From Planctomycetota bacterium (GTDB taxonomy: Bacteria > Planctomycetota > Phycisphaerae > Phycisphaerales > SM1A02), in contig JACNLR010000148.1 of NCBI GenBank assembly GCA_014381385.1, positions 1 to 6,934 on the forward strand: 6,934 nucleotides of DNA, in the 5' to 3' direction. A model generated the notes under the pieces. It was not told where the DNA came from, made no database searches, and saw only the letters and a list, made by a program, of their open reading frames with translations. Positions 1-5,854 of the stretch are shown piece after piece. The stretch's first letter is position 1; every line of letters starts with the position of its first letter. A program made the position numbers and the translations under genes.

Positions 1-114
1 AGACTTCTCATTTCAATGTTTAAAGACAAATTAATGAAAGTGCTTGTCTTAAAGCCGAGGCAAATTATCAGGAAAAAAAGAGCGACTTCTCGGCAACGTA
101 AGCGTGCCCACTAA
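1..114 (+). CDS. 3' end of an unidentified protein, truncated by the window start
   Basis: Frame 1 is open from the first base to a TAA at 112-114, while the other two forward frames close within about 35 bases. The 37 visible residues end in a strongly basic tail (…KPRQIIRKKRATSRQRKRAH). Short Lys/Arg-rich C-termini are common on many bacterial proteins, including membrane-associated glycan enzymes, but no family can be assigned from this fragment. It converges with the sulfotransferase gene that ends at 141, leaving only 26 bases between the two stops and no visible hairpin terminator. The fragment is short enough to be a chance open frame, so confidence is moderate. No function is proposed. 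Confidence 0.5.
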   Translation, partial: RLLISMFKDKLMKVLVLKPRQIIRKKRATSRQRKRAH

Positions 115-140
115 GTCAAAATATACGAACAGCCGTCTAA

Positions 141-1010
141 TCAAGAAACTGAATCAGTCCAAGAAGCATTTTCTTCGTAGCCAAGTGCAATGAGCATGTC
201 GCCTGCGACATCTTGGAACAATTGTGCATTTTCTTTTGTGAAATGTTCTTTCCAATCTCCAGAAATTCCTTTTCGTAAGGGAGCGCCTAACTCCGATTTG
301 CTATGCATCCGATTAAACGAAAATTTCTCGAGAGTTGCCTGAATACTTGTACTATCTGCCTCTTCTCCTGAGATTGTTTCAATACACTGGCTCAACTCCT
401 CAACACCTGAACTGAGAAGTTTTTCATACAAAACAAGACTCTGCTTTGGTGATTTCTGCTCTAAAAATGAATGAATGTGTTTACTCCAACTTACTGGTGA
501 AGCAGGCGGAGAGTCAAGGTACAACTCAAGAAAGGGTTGAAAATATTTCATCTTCTCTTCGGGCGAAGGCATTTCTTTTGGGAAAATATTCCGTAGAGAT
601 TTACGTAGTTTTTTTGGAGAGTTTGGCAGTAACTTTCGTAACTCAAAATGAAACATCGAAACTGCAACGTCCCTTCCGTCTCGTGCAACGTAAACCAACG
701 GTGTGTATGCATGTTTTGGCAAATCGTGCCCATGCACGATTGTTGAAAATGTATGTGGCAATAATGCAAACTGGGGGAAAGGCAGTTTAAGCGAATCCGC
801 AACTAGTTGGCAAACCCAAGTTGTTCCGCTTTTTGGAAACCCAAGCACGTACACCATTGGAAAGGTCTCAGGATATCTTGCTCCCAAAAACATCGTTCCT
901 TTGTGTGCCAAACCACGCAACAACCGACTGCTTTGAATTTTATCCATAACGCTCATCATTATGGCATTGTACATTCTTGCTATTCGGCTCGGATAATAAA
1001 TTGCATACAC
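141..1010 (-). CDS. PAPS-dependent sulfotransferase, SULT-like (Sulfotransfer_1 family)
   Basis: The product should transfer sulfate from PAPS to a hydroxyl or amine acceptor. The PAPS signatures are all visible. The 5'-phosphosulfate loop GFPKSGTTW is at residues 57-65. The 3'-phosphate motif YVARDGRDVAVSMFHF is near 107-122, with Arg110 and Ser118 at the usual 8-residue spacing. The C-terminal RKGISGDWKEHFT motif (246-258) matches the classical RKGxxGDWKxxFT. HGHDLP (93-98) sits where SULT enzymes carry KTHLP, so His95 is the candidate catalytic base. Only about 45 residues separate loop and Arg110, fewer than in animal SULTs as I recall them, so the acceptor-binding segment is compact. At 289 aa the length is normal. 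The start is uncertain: the open frame begins at a GTG (1010) directly after an in-frame stop, with a GGAG about 15 bases upstream. Met codons at 974, 959, 956 and 947 are alternatives, all ahead of the PAPS loop. The acceptor is unknown; the neighbours suggest a glycan, though this subfamily also sulfates small molecules. Confidence 0.9.
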   Translation of the reverse strand: MYAIYYPSRIARMYNAIMMSVMDKIQSSRLLRGLAHKGTMFLGARYPETFPMVYVLGFPKSGTTWVCQLVADSLKLPFPQFALLPHTFSTIVHGHDLPKHAYTPLVYVARDGRDVAVSMFHFELRKLLPNSPKKLRKSLRNIFPKEMPSPEEKMKYFQPFLELYLDSPPASPVSWSKHIHSFLEQKSPKQSLVLYEKLLSSGVEELSQCIETISGEEADSTSIQATLEKFSFNRMHSKSELGAPLRKGISGDWKEHFTKENAQLFQDVAGDMLIALGYEENASWTDSVS

Positions 1011-1200
1011 TCAAACAGGTTTATTCTCCGGTGTCTACATAGGAAGACCAATCCTGCCACAATACGCACATGCAAGTTCTCATTCAACGAGTACTAAATG
1101 CGAGAGTCACATTGAACTCTATTGGATTCGATGCATCAATCAAGGAGGGCCTCTGCGTTTTCCTTGGAGTAAAGATTAACTACGCCAAATAGAAACAAGA

Positions 1201-1251
1201 AAGTGCCCAAAATGCTCCAAATTTGACAAAAACAGCAAAAAATGCACAAAT
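1201..1251 (+). repeat. Imperfect AATGCxCAAA direct repeats within A-tract DNA
   Basis: Three related words recur: AGTGCCCAAA (1202-1211), AATGCTCCAAAT (1211-1222) and AATGCACAAAT (1241-1251). A weaker AACAGCAAAA copy lies at 1231-1240. The cores are spaced about 9, 20 and 10 bases apart, so all lie on roughly the same face of the helix. They could be binding sites for a regulator of the sulfotransferase promoter, or simply a by-product of the phased A-tracts. The repeats are short and A-rich, so chance is a real alternative. Confidence 0.35.
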
Positions 1252-1296
1252 CTGTCCTTTTCACGCCTTACTTGACATGTTTCGCTTTGCCGGCTC

Positions 1297-1327
1297 TTGT
1301 AATTAAATCGTAAAGTGTGAGTATAAT
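1297..1327 (+). promoter_or_regulatory. Candidate sigma70-type promoter of the second sulfotransferase gene
   Basis: A perfect TATAAT (-10) at 1322-1327 is preceded by TTGTAA (1297-1302, four of six matches to the -35 consensus) with a long 19-base spacer. Transcription would start near 1334, giving a leader of about 29 bases. A perfect TTGACA at 1272-1277 has no good -10 at 17 bases and may be coincidental or part of a second, weak promoter. Arms AAA..GTGAG (1312-1321) and CTCACTTT (1338-1345) flank the -10 as an imperfect inverted repeat. Confidence 0.45.
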
Positions 1328-1362
1328 TTGCCCGAATCTCACTTTAACGAAGATACCTCTCA

Positions 1363-2235
1363 ATGACATTACCATCCTTTCTCATAATCGGTGCCATGAA
1401 ATCTGGCACCACAACGCTGTTTCACGACCTTCGGAAAAATCCGAACATATTTATTCCTGAAGACAAGGAGCTCGAAAACCTCATTTCTGACACAGTTCTT
1501 TCTACGACTGGAGTGGAAGAATATGAGAAGTATTTTGCGAACGCTAAGAGTAGCCAATGTTGTGGTGAAGCATCAACTGCATACACAAAACTGCCAGACA
1601 TTTGTGGTGTTCCAAAACGAGCATACGAAACACTTGGCGCTGATATTAAACTTATTTATCTTGTTCGGAATCCCGTAAGTAGGATGATTAGCCACTATCA
1701 CCATATTCATTCTGCTGGTGATATCGATCTACCAATCGATGAAGCAATCCAAGATTGCTCAGAACTTCTTAATTACAGTAAATATCACAAGCAACTCAAA
1801 CCGTGGATACACCAATTCGGGCGAGACAATGTTAAAGTTGTTATTTTTGAATCGTACGTCAACGACAGACACAACACACTTCTTTCTATTTGCGACTTTT
1901 TAGGTGTTGAAAAGAGTTTAGAAAAAATCAAAGAAGATTCCGTCTTTAACAAAGGGGATGGCAAGCCGATCAATACTGCTTTCTTTACCAAAATATCTCA
2001 AAGCCGAATGTATCGATCTTGTATTCGGCCTCTGCTTTCTCTCTCTGCGAGAGCCACGATAAAAAAATTGGTACTCCCCAAGGCAAAAACAAAAACGAAA
2101 CCAAGTAAAGAAAAACTCGAGTGGGCAGTTTCGCAATTGCAAGCAGATATGGAGCAATTTCGATTACTTCTTGATGAGAGGGCACTTCCGTGGGATGTTG
2201 CGAGCGCCCCAACCCAATTCTCTCGGGAATACTAA
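1363..2235 (+). CDS. PAPS-dependent carbohydrate sulfotransferase (NodH / heparan N-sulfotransferase-like)
   Basis: This 290-aa protein has the layout of carbohydrate sulfotransferases, which place sulfate from PAPS on sugar hydroxyls or amines. The 5'-phosphosulfate loop IGAMKSGTTTL is at residues 9-19 and is followed by a KE pair (35-36) where relatives usually carry KEPHFF. The 3'-phosphate motif LVRNPVSRMISHYHH (100-114) supplies Arg102 and Ser110. The later stretch YHKQLKPWIHQFGRDNVKVVIFESY (about 141-165) matches the Y..QL..W...F....V.V..FE block of the family. The loop starts nine residues from the N-terminus with no signal peptide, so a cytoplasmic enzyme is expected. The ATG at 1363 is the natural start; only a weak GAAGA lies upstream. 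The C-terminal third is Lys-rich (KAKTKTKPSK, 240-249). Its subfamily differs from that of the divergent neighbour, so the two probably modify different positions or substrates. The acceptor is unknown. Confidence 0.9.
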   Translation: MTLPSFLIIGAMKSGTTTLFHDLRKNPNIFIPEDKELENLISDTVLSTTGVEEYEKYFANAKSSQCCGEASTAYTKLPDICGVPKRAYETLGADIKLIYLVRNPVSRMISHYHHIHSAGDIDLPIDEAIQDCSELLNYSKYHKQLKPWIHQFGRDNVKVVIFESYVNDRHNTLLSICDFLGVEKSLEKIKEDSVFNKGDGKPINTAFFTKISQSRMYRSCIRPLLSLSARATIKKLVLPKAKTKTKPSKEKLEWAVSQLQADMEQFRLLLDERALPWDVASAPTQFSREY

Positions 2236-2303
2236 CTCTTTCAGAAACGTTTGACGACGTTATCGTCTACGGTAGTGCGTAATCTTTCGTGACTGTTGAT
2301 TAA

Positions 2304-2331
2304 AAAGGGCTCTCCATAAGGAGAGCCCTTT
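2304..2331. terminator. Bidirectional intrinsic terminator between convergent genes
   Basis: A perfect 12-bp stem (AAAGGGCTCTCC at 2304-2315 paired with GGAGAGCCCTTT at 2320-2331) closes a 4-base loop ATAA. Read on the minus strand, the GC-rich stem runs into TTTTTAATC, a good U-tract for ending the sat-cysC transcript. Read on the plus strand it runs into TTTATC, a weaker but usable tract for the sulfotransferase gene ending at 2235. It sits in the 129-base gap between the two convergent genes, where a shared terminator is expected. Confidence 0.9.
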
Positions 2332-2345
2332 ATCAATACCAATTA

Positions 2346-2364
2346 GTTAACCCTATAGGTTAAC
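2346..2364. repeat. Short inverted repeat next to the cysC stop codon
   Basis: GTTAACC (2346-2352) and GGTTAAC (2358-2364) are perfect complements around a 5-base centre, ending directly at the cysC stop codon (2365-2367). The stem is AT-rich and short. It could fold in the cysC mRNA just before the main terminator and help protect or end the transcript. A role as a protein-binding site is equally possible. Confidence 0.4.
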
Positions 2365-2979
2365 TTACGCAAAAAGATTCTGAGCATCAATAAACTCAAT
2401 CACTTTTGCAACACATGTTTCGAGATCATCTTCATGTGTTTTAAGATGTAACTCAGCATTTGCTGGTTCTTCGTAAGGTGCATCGATGCCTGTGAATCCT
2501 TTGATTTCGCCAGCACGAGCCTTCTTGTAAAGACCCTTAGGATCGCGTTCTTCTGCAGCTTCGAGTGAGCAATCAATGTAACACTCGAAGTAAGGAACAT
2601 CATTTTCTGCATGAAGTGCACGAACAGCATCACGATCTTCAGCATAAGGGCTGATGAAACTTGCAATTGAAAGAACACCTGCATCAGCGAAAAGTTTTGA
2701 AACTTCACCGATACGGCGGATATTTTCAGTTCGATCTTCTGGGGAGAAGCCTAAGTTTTTGTTAAGACCCATGCGGATGTTATCGCCGTCAAGACGATAT
2801 GCGTGGTGCCCACGGCTCATAAGCACTTGTTCAACTGCTACTGCAATTGTTGATTTGCCTGAACCTGAAAGACCTGTGAACCAAAAGGTTGCACCTTTTT
2901 GACCCATGTTCTTTACTCGTTCTTCAGCAGTTACTGTGCCTTCGTGAAATGTAATGTTTGTTGCTACTTGTTCAGCCAT
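2365..2979 (-). CDS. cysC: Adenylylsulfate (APS) kinase
   Basis: CysC phosphorylates the 3'-hydroxyl of APS with ATP to give PAPS, the sulfate donor of sulfotransferases; it is cytoplasmic. The 204-aa protein is full length for the family. The Walker A loop GLSGSGKST is at 36-44. The APS-binding block DGDNIRMGLNKNLGFSPEDRTENIRRIGEV spans 64-93. FISPYAEDRD (108-117) includes Ser110, at the position of the phosphorylated serine of E. coli CysC. The lid segment RDPKGLYKKARAGEIKGFTGIDAPYEEP is at 145-172. The ATG at 2979 is preceded by AAGGAA at 8 bases, a clear ribosome binding site. It lies 34 bases downstream of sat on the same strand, so the two very likely form an operon ending at the hairpin at 2304-2331. 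No APS or PAPS reductase gene is nearby, which favours a role in sulfation over cysteine synthesis. Confidence 0.97.
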   Translation of the reverse strand: MAEQVATNITFHEGTVTAEERVKNMGQKGATFWFTGLSGSGKSTIAVAVEQVLMSRGHHAYRLDGDNIRMGLNKNLGFSPEDRTENIRRIGEVSKLFADAGVLSIASFISPYAEDRDAVRALHAENDVPYFECYIDCSLEAAEERDPKGLYKKARAGEIKGFTGIDAPYEEPANAELHLKTHEDDLETCVAKVIEFIDAQNLFA

Positions 2980-2983
2980 TTGT

Positions 2984-2994
2984 ATTTTTCCTTA
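2984..2994 (-). promoter_or_regulatory. Ribosome binding site of cysC
   Basis: On the minus strand AAGGAA precedes the ATG at 2979 by about 8 bases. It lies in the 34-base gap after the sat stop and supports both the chosen start and separate translation initiation of cysC within the operon. Confidence 0.7.
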
Positions 2995-3013
2995 ATGAAA
3001 TAATTTTCGTAAG

Positions 3014-4189
3014 TTATGCGGTTACTGTTGATGTTGCCCATTCGATAAGAACGTCTGCAACTTCAGGACGTGAGAACTCAGCAGGTGGCCGTTCACCTTT
3101 TTCAAGAAGTTCACGAACTTTTGTTCCGGACAAGAAGATTTGATCGCCTTCAAGTTTTGGGAAAGTCTTTGAACTGACCATACCTTGTGCTTTCTTTGAG
3201 TACGCGGCATGTTCAAATTTTAATGGGACAATGCCGATTTCTTCAGCAGTGAAATTATCAAAAATGTTTTGTGCATCATACGTACCGTAGTAATCGCCAA
3301 CACCAGCATGATCGCGACCAACGATAAAGTGTGTTACGCCGTAATTTTTGCGGATAAGTGCGTGCAAGATTGCTTCGCGTGGACCTGCGTATCGCATCGC
3401 GCCAGGCATTACTGAAAGTGCTGTGTAATCACGAACAAAGTAGTTGTCGATGATTGTGTTGTAACAATCCATTCGAACATCTGCTGGAATGTCGCCTTCT
3501 TTTGTTTCGCCTACGAGTGGGTGAATCAAAAGACCGTCGCAAATTTCTTGTGAACATTTGCATAAGTACTCATGAGCACGGTGAATTGGGTTTCGTGTTT
3601 GGAATGCAGCAACTGTTTTCCAACCGCGGTTTGCAAAATCTTCGCGTGTTGCAGCAGGAGCAAGTCTGTATTCAGTGAACTGTTCACCTGGTTCTACTTC
3701 TGGAGTCACAGTTGCAACGTGGATGTCACCACCAATGAGCCATTCGCCTTCATCCATTACTTGCTTAGCACCAGGATGCGCATCATCTTCGGTACCAAAC
3801 ACGTTTGGAATTTCTAGAGCTTTATCGTGCGCGTAAATCTCATCACAATCGATGATTGCCATGAATGTGCCGTCTGCGTGATATAGCCCCGCTTTGCCAC
3901 CTTCAGTCAATGTTGCTTTCACATCTTCATCAACAGCGAGCGTAATTGGAATTGGCCAAACAGTGCCATTAGCGAGTCGCATGTCTTTGCAGATTGATTC
4001 AAAATCTGCTTTCTTGCAAAAGCCTGTAAGTGGGCTGAAAGCACCAATTGCGATCATTTCGAGGTCGCAAGCTTGCTTGGTCGAAAGGGTAATTGATGGA
4101 AGATTTGCTGCTTCTTCGGCGAGGTTGCCGCCTGCGAATCTGTTTATCAATGTACCGCCGTGAGGGGCGATGAGGTTGCCTGTTGACAT
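3014..4189 (-). CDS. sat: Sulfate adenylyltransferase (ATP sulfurylase, Sat/MET3 type)
   Basis: Sat activates sulfate with ATP to give APS and pyrophosphate in the cytoplasm. This is the single-chain Sat/MET3 type, not the two-subunit CysDN enzyme. In 391-residue numbering the PUA-like N-terminal domain opens with LIAPHGGTLINRF. The ATP-binding QTRNPIHRAHEY is at 197-208, with the catalytic HxxH histidines. GRDHAGVGDYYG spans 291-302, and LSGTKVRELLEKGERPPAEFSRPEV is near the C-terminus (353-377). There is no fused APS-kinase domain; kinase activity comes from the next gene, cysC. I chose the ATG at 4189 over the upstream ATG at 4267. ACGGAGTT lies about 10 bases before 4189, the extra 26 residues are not family-like, and the predicted transcription start near 4264 would leave no leader for the longer form. 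The resulting length is typical of bacterial Sat. Confidence 0.96.
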   Translation of the reverse strand: MSTGNLIAPHGGTLINRFAGGNLAEEAANLPSITLSTKQACDLEMIAIGAFSPLTGFCKKADFESICKDMRLANGTVWPIPITLAVDEDVKATLTEGGKAGLYHADGTFMAIIDCDEIYAHDKALEIPNVFGTEDDAHPGAKQVMDEGEWLIGGDIHVATVTPEVEPGEQFTEYRLAPAATREDFANRGWKTVAAFQTRNPIHRAHEYLCKCSQEICDGLLIHPLVGETKEGDIPADVRMDCYNTIIDNYFVRDYTALSVMPGAMRYAGPREAILHALIRKNYGVTHFIVGRDHAGVGDYYGTYDAQNIFDNFTAEEIGIVPLKFEHAAYSKKAQGMVSSKTFPKLEGDQIFLSGTKVRELLEKGERPPAEFSRPEVADVLIEWATSTVTA

Positions 4190-4197
4190 GTTGGATG

Positions 4198-4207
4198 AAC
4201 TCCGTTC
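4198..4207 (-). promoter_or_regulatory. Ribosome binding site that decides the sat start
   Basis: On the minus strand ACGGAGTT ends about 8-10 bases before the ATG at 4189. No comparable site precedes the in-frame ATG at 4267, so the shorter 391-aa product is preferred. Confidence 0.65.
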
Positions 4208-4243
4208 TATGGGTGGGGTGAAAAGAAGGTTACGAACCACTGT

Positions 4244-4261
4244 CGGACACAGAATGTGCCG
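4244..4261 (-). other. Small hairpin at the 5' end of the sat leader
   Basis: On the minus strand CGGCACA-TTC-TGTGtCCG can fold into a 7-bp stem with one bulged T and a 3-base loop. It would lie at the very 5' end of the leader if transcription starts near 4264. Hairpins at this position can stabilise mRNA. No known sulfur-responsive riboswitch structure (SAM type) was recognised in the 75-base leader. Confidence 0.35.
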
Positions 4262-4270
4262 AATCATGCG

Positions 4271-4299
4271 ATTTTAGTGAGTTTGATACCCTAAAGCAA
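4271..4299 (-). promoter_or_regulatory. Candidate promoter of the sat-cysC operon
   Basis: Read on the minus strand, TTGCTT (4299-4294) and TAAAAT (4276-4271) are separated by an optimal 17-base spacer. The -10 matches five of six consensus bases and the -35 three of six. Transcription would begin near 4264, giving a leader of about 75 bases before the ATG at 4189. The site lies in the 219-base gap after the ligase gene, so sat-cysC can be transcribed independently of it. Confidence 0.45.
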
Positions 4300-4408
4300 G
4301 AGCATATTGGCTAAAACAGAAGATGATCTCCAAACTCGGACGGTGCCGCCCTTTTAGAGTCAAAAAACGCGATGAATAACCCCTAGAAAAGCCCTTGCGC
4401 CGAATCCC

Positions 4409-5776
4409 TTACCGAATAGCGAAATCCTCTAAGGATTCCTCTTCTAATTCTTCGATTTCCTCTCGTGCTTGGTAGTCCTCTTCAGAAGGAAATGCGTAAT
4501 CGACACCACCTAGTTCTATGTCTTTCCAAATTGAAATAAACAGCCCCGCCAAAACAACATGCATAAACGACCATGTATACGTAGGCCAATACACCACTTG
4601 GTTGAAGAAGCCCTGCAAATACATTGCAATAAGGAGCATAAACATCACGCTGTAGACGAGGGAATTCCCACCCAGATACATTCTGTTTTTCCAAACTTTA
4701 TAACTTGCTAGCGTGGAGTACGCCACCATTGAAATTAATGGAATGAGCAAAACCAAGCCGCCTTGGTACATAATGCTAAACCAAGCACTGTGTGGATGCT
4801 GACCAACGGAATTCGATGCAAAATACGATTGCCCTGCTGTTCCTAATAATCCCACAAAGGGACGACGAGCAAAATCTTCTCGTATATAAATCGACCAAAT
4901 TTCTGTCCGCCCCGACTCAAGTGAACTTAACCTGTCAAGAGAAACTGACTCAACCATAGACATAAGATACATCAGCACAATCGAGCCTATTGTTAATCCG
5001 AGCACAGTAACAACAGGGCGCTTCGTTAAGAGAAATATTATTGGGAGCATGCCCATGAGAATTGAAAGCGCGGTCATTCTACTTGCTGTCAATAATGCCA
5101 TACCTATCGAAAGTGACAGCATTACTACAAGCAATGGTCTCAAAGAATTCTTTTTCCAAATCATCATCGCCAGACCAATCAATGGCGCAGATAGTGCAAA
5201 TAACATTCCGATTTGATTTGGATTTGCTCCATGTGGTTCAAAGCGACCAATTCCTCTTGCAAATGCTGCTGCTGGATCCATCAATAACGCTGAAAGTGGA
5301 ATAAGGATCGCAACAAAACAACCGACGGTCAATCCATTAATCACTCGTAAGAAATCTTCGTAGGTAGTAATTGTTTTTACTAACAGAAGAGCGGCGATTG
5401 TTACCAACAACCATTGCACCCGCAGGCCAATTGCTACCGCACTGTCGTCGGTTGTTAGAATCACAAAGAGCCATAAGATAGCTGTGATTGGGTACAGCCA
5501 CAAAATAATTGGTAGTGTCCGTTTTTCGCCGGGATGCCTCCAAGCCGTGTACGCAATTAGCAAGTACGCCCCTCCCGAAGTCAACTTCGCGGCAGCCGCG
5601 ATTTCTCCTAACCCTAGGCACCTTGCAACTGTAATCCATGGAACAAGAATGACGAGTGATAAGAAAAGTTTCTTCTCATCGGGCACTACAGCAATAAATA
5701 AGAGCAGTGCAACAATCGGAAGTAACAAGAGGGGCTGAGCGAGAACAATCTCAATATATATTTCTACGCGATCCAT
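4409..5776 (-). CDS. O-antigen ligase/polymerase-like polytopic membrane protein (Wzy_C family)
   Basis: The 455-aa protein is highly hydrophobic, with roughly ten to twelve membrane segments. It carries the marks of O-antigen ligases (WaaL) and related Wzy-type polymerases, which act on lipid-linked glycans on the periplasmic side of the inner membrane. HGANPNQIG (182-190) and ASRMTALS (231-238) are typical of the family. SGRTEIWSIYIREDF (288-302), followed by RRPFVGLLGTAG, lies in the large periplasmic loop. HPHSAWFSIMYQGGL (327-341) matches the HNxxLxxxxxxGL block. The start at 5776 has GGAG at about 8 bases. The C-terminus ends in an unusual acidic tail (about 431-451, mostly Glu/Asp). 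Sequence alone cannot separate ligase from polymerase, or say whether the substrate is LPS or an exopolysaccharide. Nearby sulfation genes make a sulfated polymer plausible. No clear terminator follows it, so some read-through into sat-cysC is possible. Confidence 0.88.
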   Translation of the reverse strand: MDRVEIYIEIVLAQPLLLLPIVALLLFIAVVPDEKKLFLSLVILVPWITVARCLGLGEIAAAAKLTSGGAYLLIAYTAWRHPGEKRTLPIILWLYPITAILWLFVILTTDDSAVAIGLRVQWLLVTIAALLLVKTITTYEDFLRVINGLTVGCFVAILIPLSALLMDPAAAFARGIGRFEPHGANPNQIGMLFALSAPLIGLAMMIWKKNSLRPLLVVMLSLSIGMALLTASRMTALSILMGMLPIIFLLTKRPVVTVLGLTIGSIVLMYLMSMVESVSLDRLSSLESGRTEIWSIYIREDFARRPFVGLLGTAGQSYFASNSVGQHPHSAWFSIMYQGGLVLLIPLISMVAYSTLASYKVWKNRMYLGGNSLVYSVMFMLLIAMYLQGFFNQVVYWPTYTWSFMHVVLAGLFISIWKDIELGGVDYAFPSEEDYQAREEIEELEEESLEDFAIR

Positions 5777-5781
5777 AAAAC

Positions 5782-5790
5782 TATCTCCAA
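5782..5790 (-). promoter_or_regulatory. Ribosome binding site of the ligase-like gene
   Basis: On the minus strand TTGGAGATAG precedes the ATG at 5776 with the GGAG core about 8 bases away, supporting this start. Confidence 0.65.
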
Positions 5791-5823
5791 TGTTATCGGT
5801 TTAATGCGATGCATGACTCGCCA

Positions 5824-5853
5824 GCAGTTTATTAAATAGCCTAGAATAACTGC
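5824..5853. promoter_or_regulatory. Inverted repeat and -10-like element in the divergent promoter region
   Basis: GCAGTTTAT (5824-5832) and ATAACTGC (5846-5853) are complementary except for one extra T. They lie in the 78-base gap between the divergent ligase-like and GH56-like genes. TAGAAT (5842-5847, five of six matches to a -10) overlaps the right arm. Its expected transcription start falls at about 5853-5856, on the ATG at 5855. No good -35 and no ribosome binding site were found. The arrangement suggests either a regulator site over a leaderless promoter or a chance palindrome. Confidence 0.35.
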
Positions 5854-5854
5854 G

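Larger units (their letters stand above)
1011..1362. other. Intergenic region between divergent sulfotransferase genes, with phased A-tracts
   Basis: These 352 bases separate the starts of the two divergent sulfotransferase genes. No convincing gene was found: the short open frames inside (for example 23 codons from the ATG at 1241-1243) lack a ribosome binding site. Six runs of three to six A are centred near 1201, 1210, 1220, 1230, 1240 and 1249, about one helical turn apart. Such spacing is known to bend DNA. The segment ends just upstream of TTGACA (1272-1277) and about 70 bases before TATAAT (1322-1327). An AAGGAGGG run at 1142-1149 resembles a ribosome binding site, but no start codon opens a useful frame after it. 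Confidence 0.6.

Noticed and set aside
54..94. GCCGAG / CTCGGC inverted pair near the start of the window
   Set aside because: Only six pairs with a 29-base loop inside probable coding sequence, and no T-tract, so it is not a credible terminator.
446..1097. Overlapping forward open frames (446-790, 703-936, 807-1097) opposite the SULT-like gene
   Set aside because: They lie antisense to a strongly supported sulfotransferase, have no family features and lack ribosome binding sites; they are shadows of its codon pattern.
1272..1303. TTGACA (1272-1277) with TGTAAT (1298-1303) as a second promoter
   Set aside because: The 20-base spacer is too long for a normal sigma70 promoter and the 17-base position holds TCTTGT, a poor -10.
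1241..1312. A 23-codon open frame starting ATG CAC AAA in the intergenic gap
   Set aside because: No ribosome binding site, overlaps the promoter region, and no recognisable features.
2253..2267. GACGA-CGTTA-TCGTC hairpin after the second sulfotransferase
   Set aside because: Five base pairs without a T-tract; the strong hairpin 40 bases further on explains termination.
2365..4189. sat-cysC as part of an assimilatory or dissimilatory sulfate reduction cluster
   Set aside because: No cysH, aprAB, cysIJ or dsr gene is visible and the flanking genes are sulfotransferases and glycan genes; the window cannot exclude such genes elsewhere in the genome.
4334..4370. Possible terminator near CGGTGCCG and the A6 run (4363-4368) downstream of the ligase-like gene
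   Set aside because: The potential stem needs a 2-base loop or contains mismatches, and the T-tract on the minus strand is not preceded by a usable stem.
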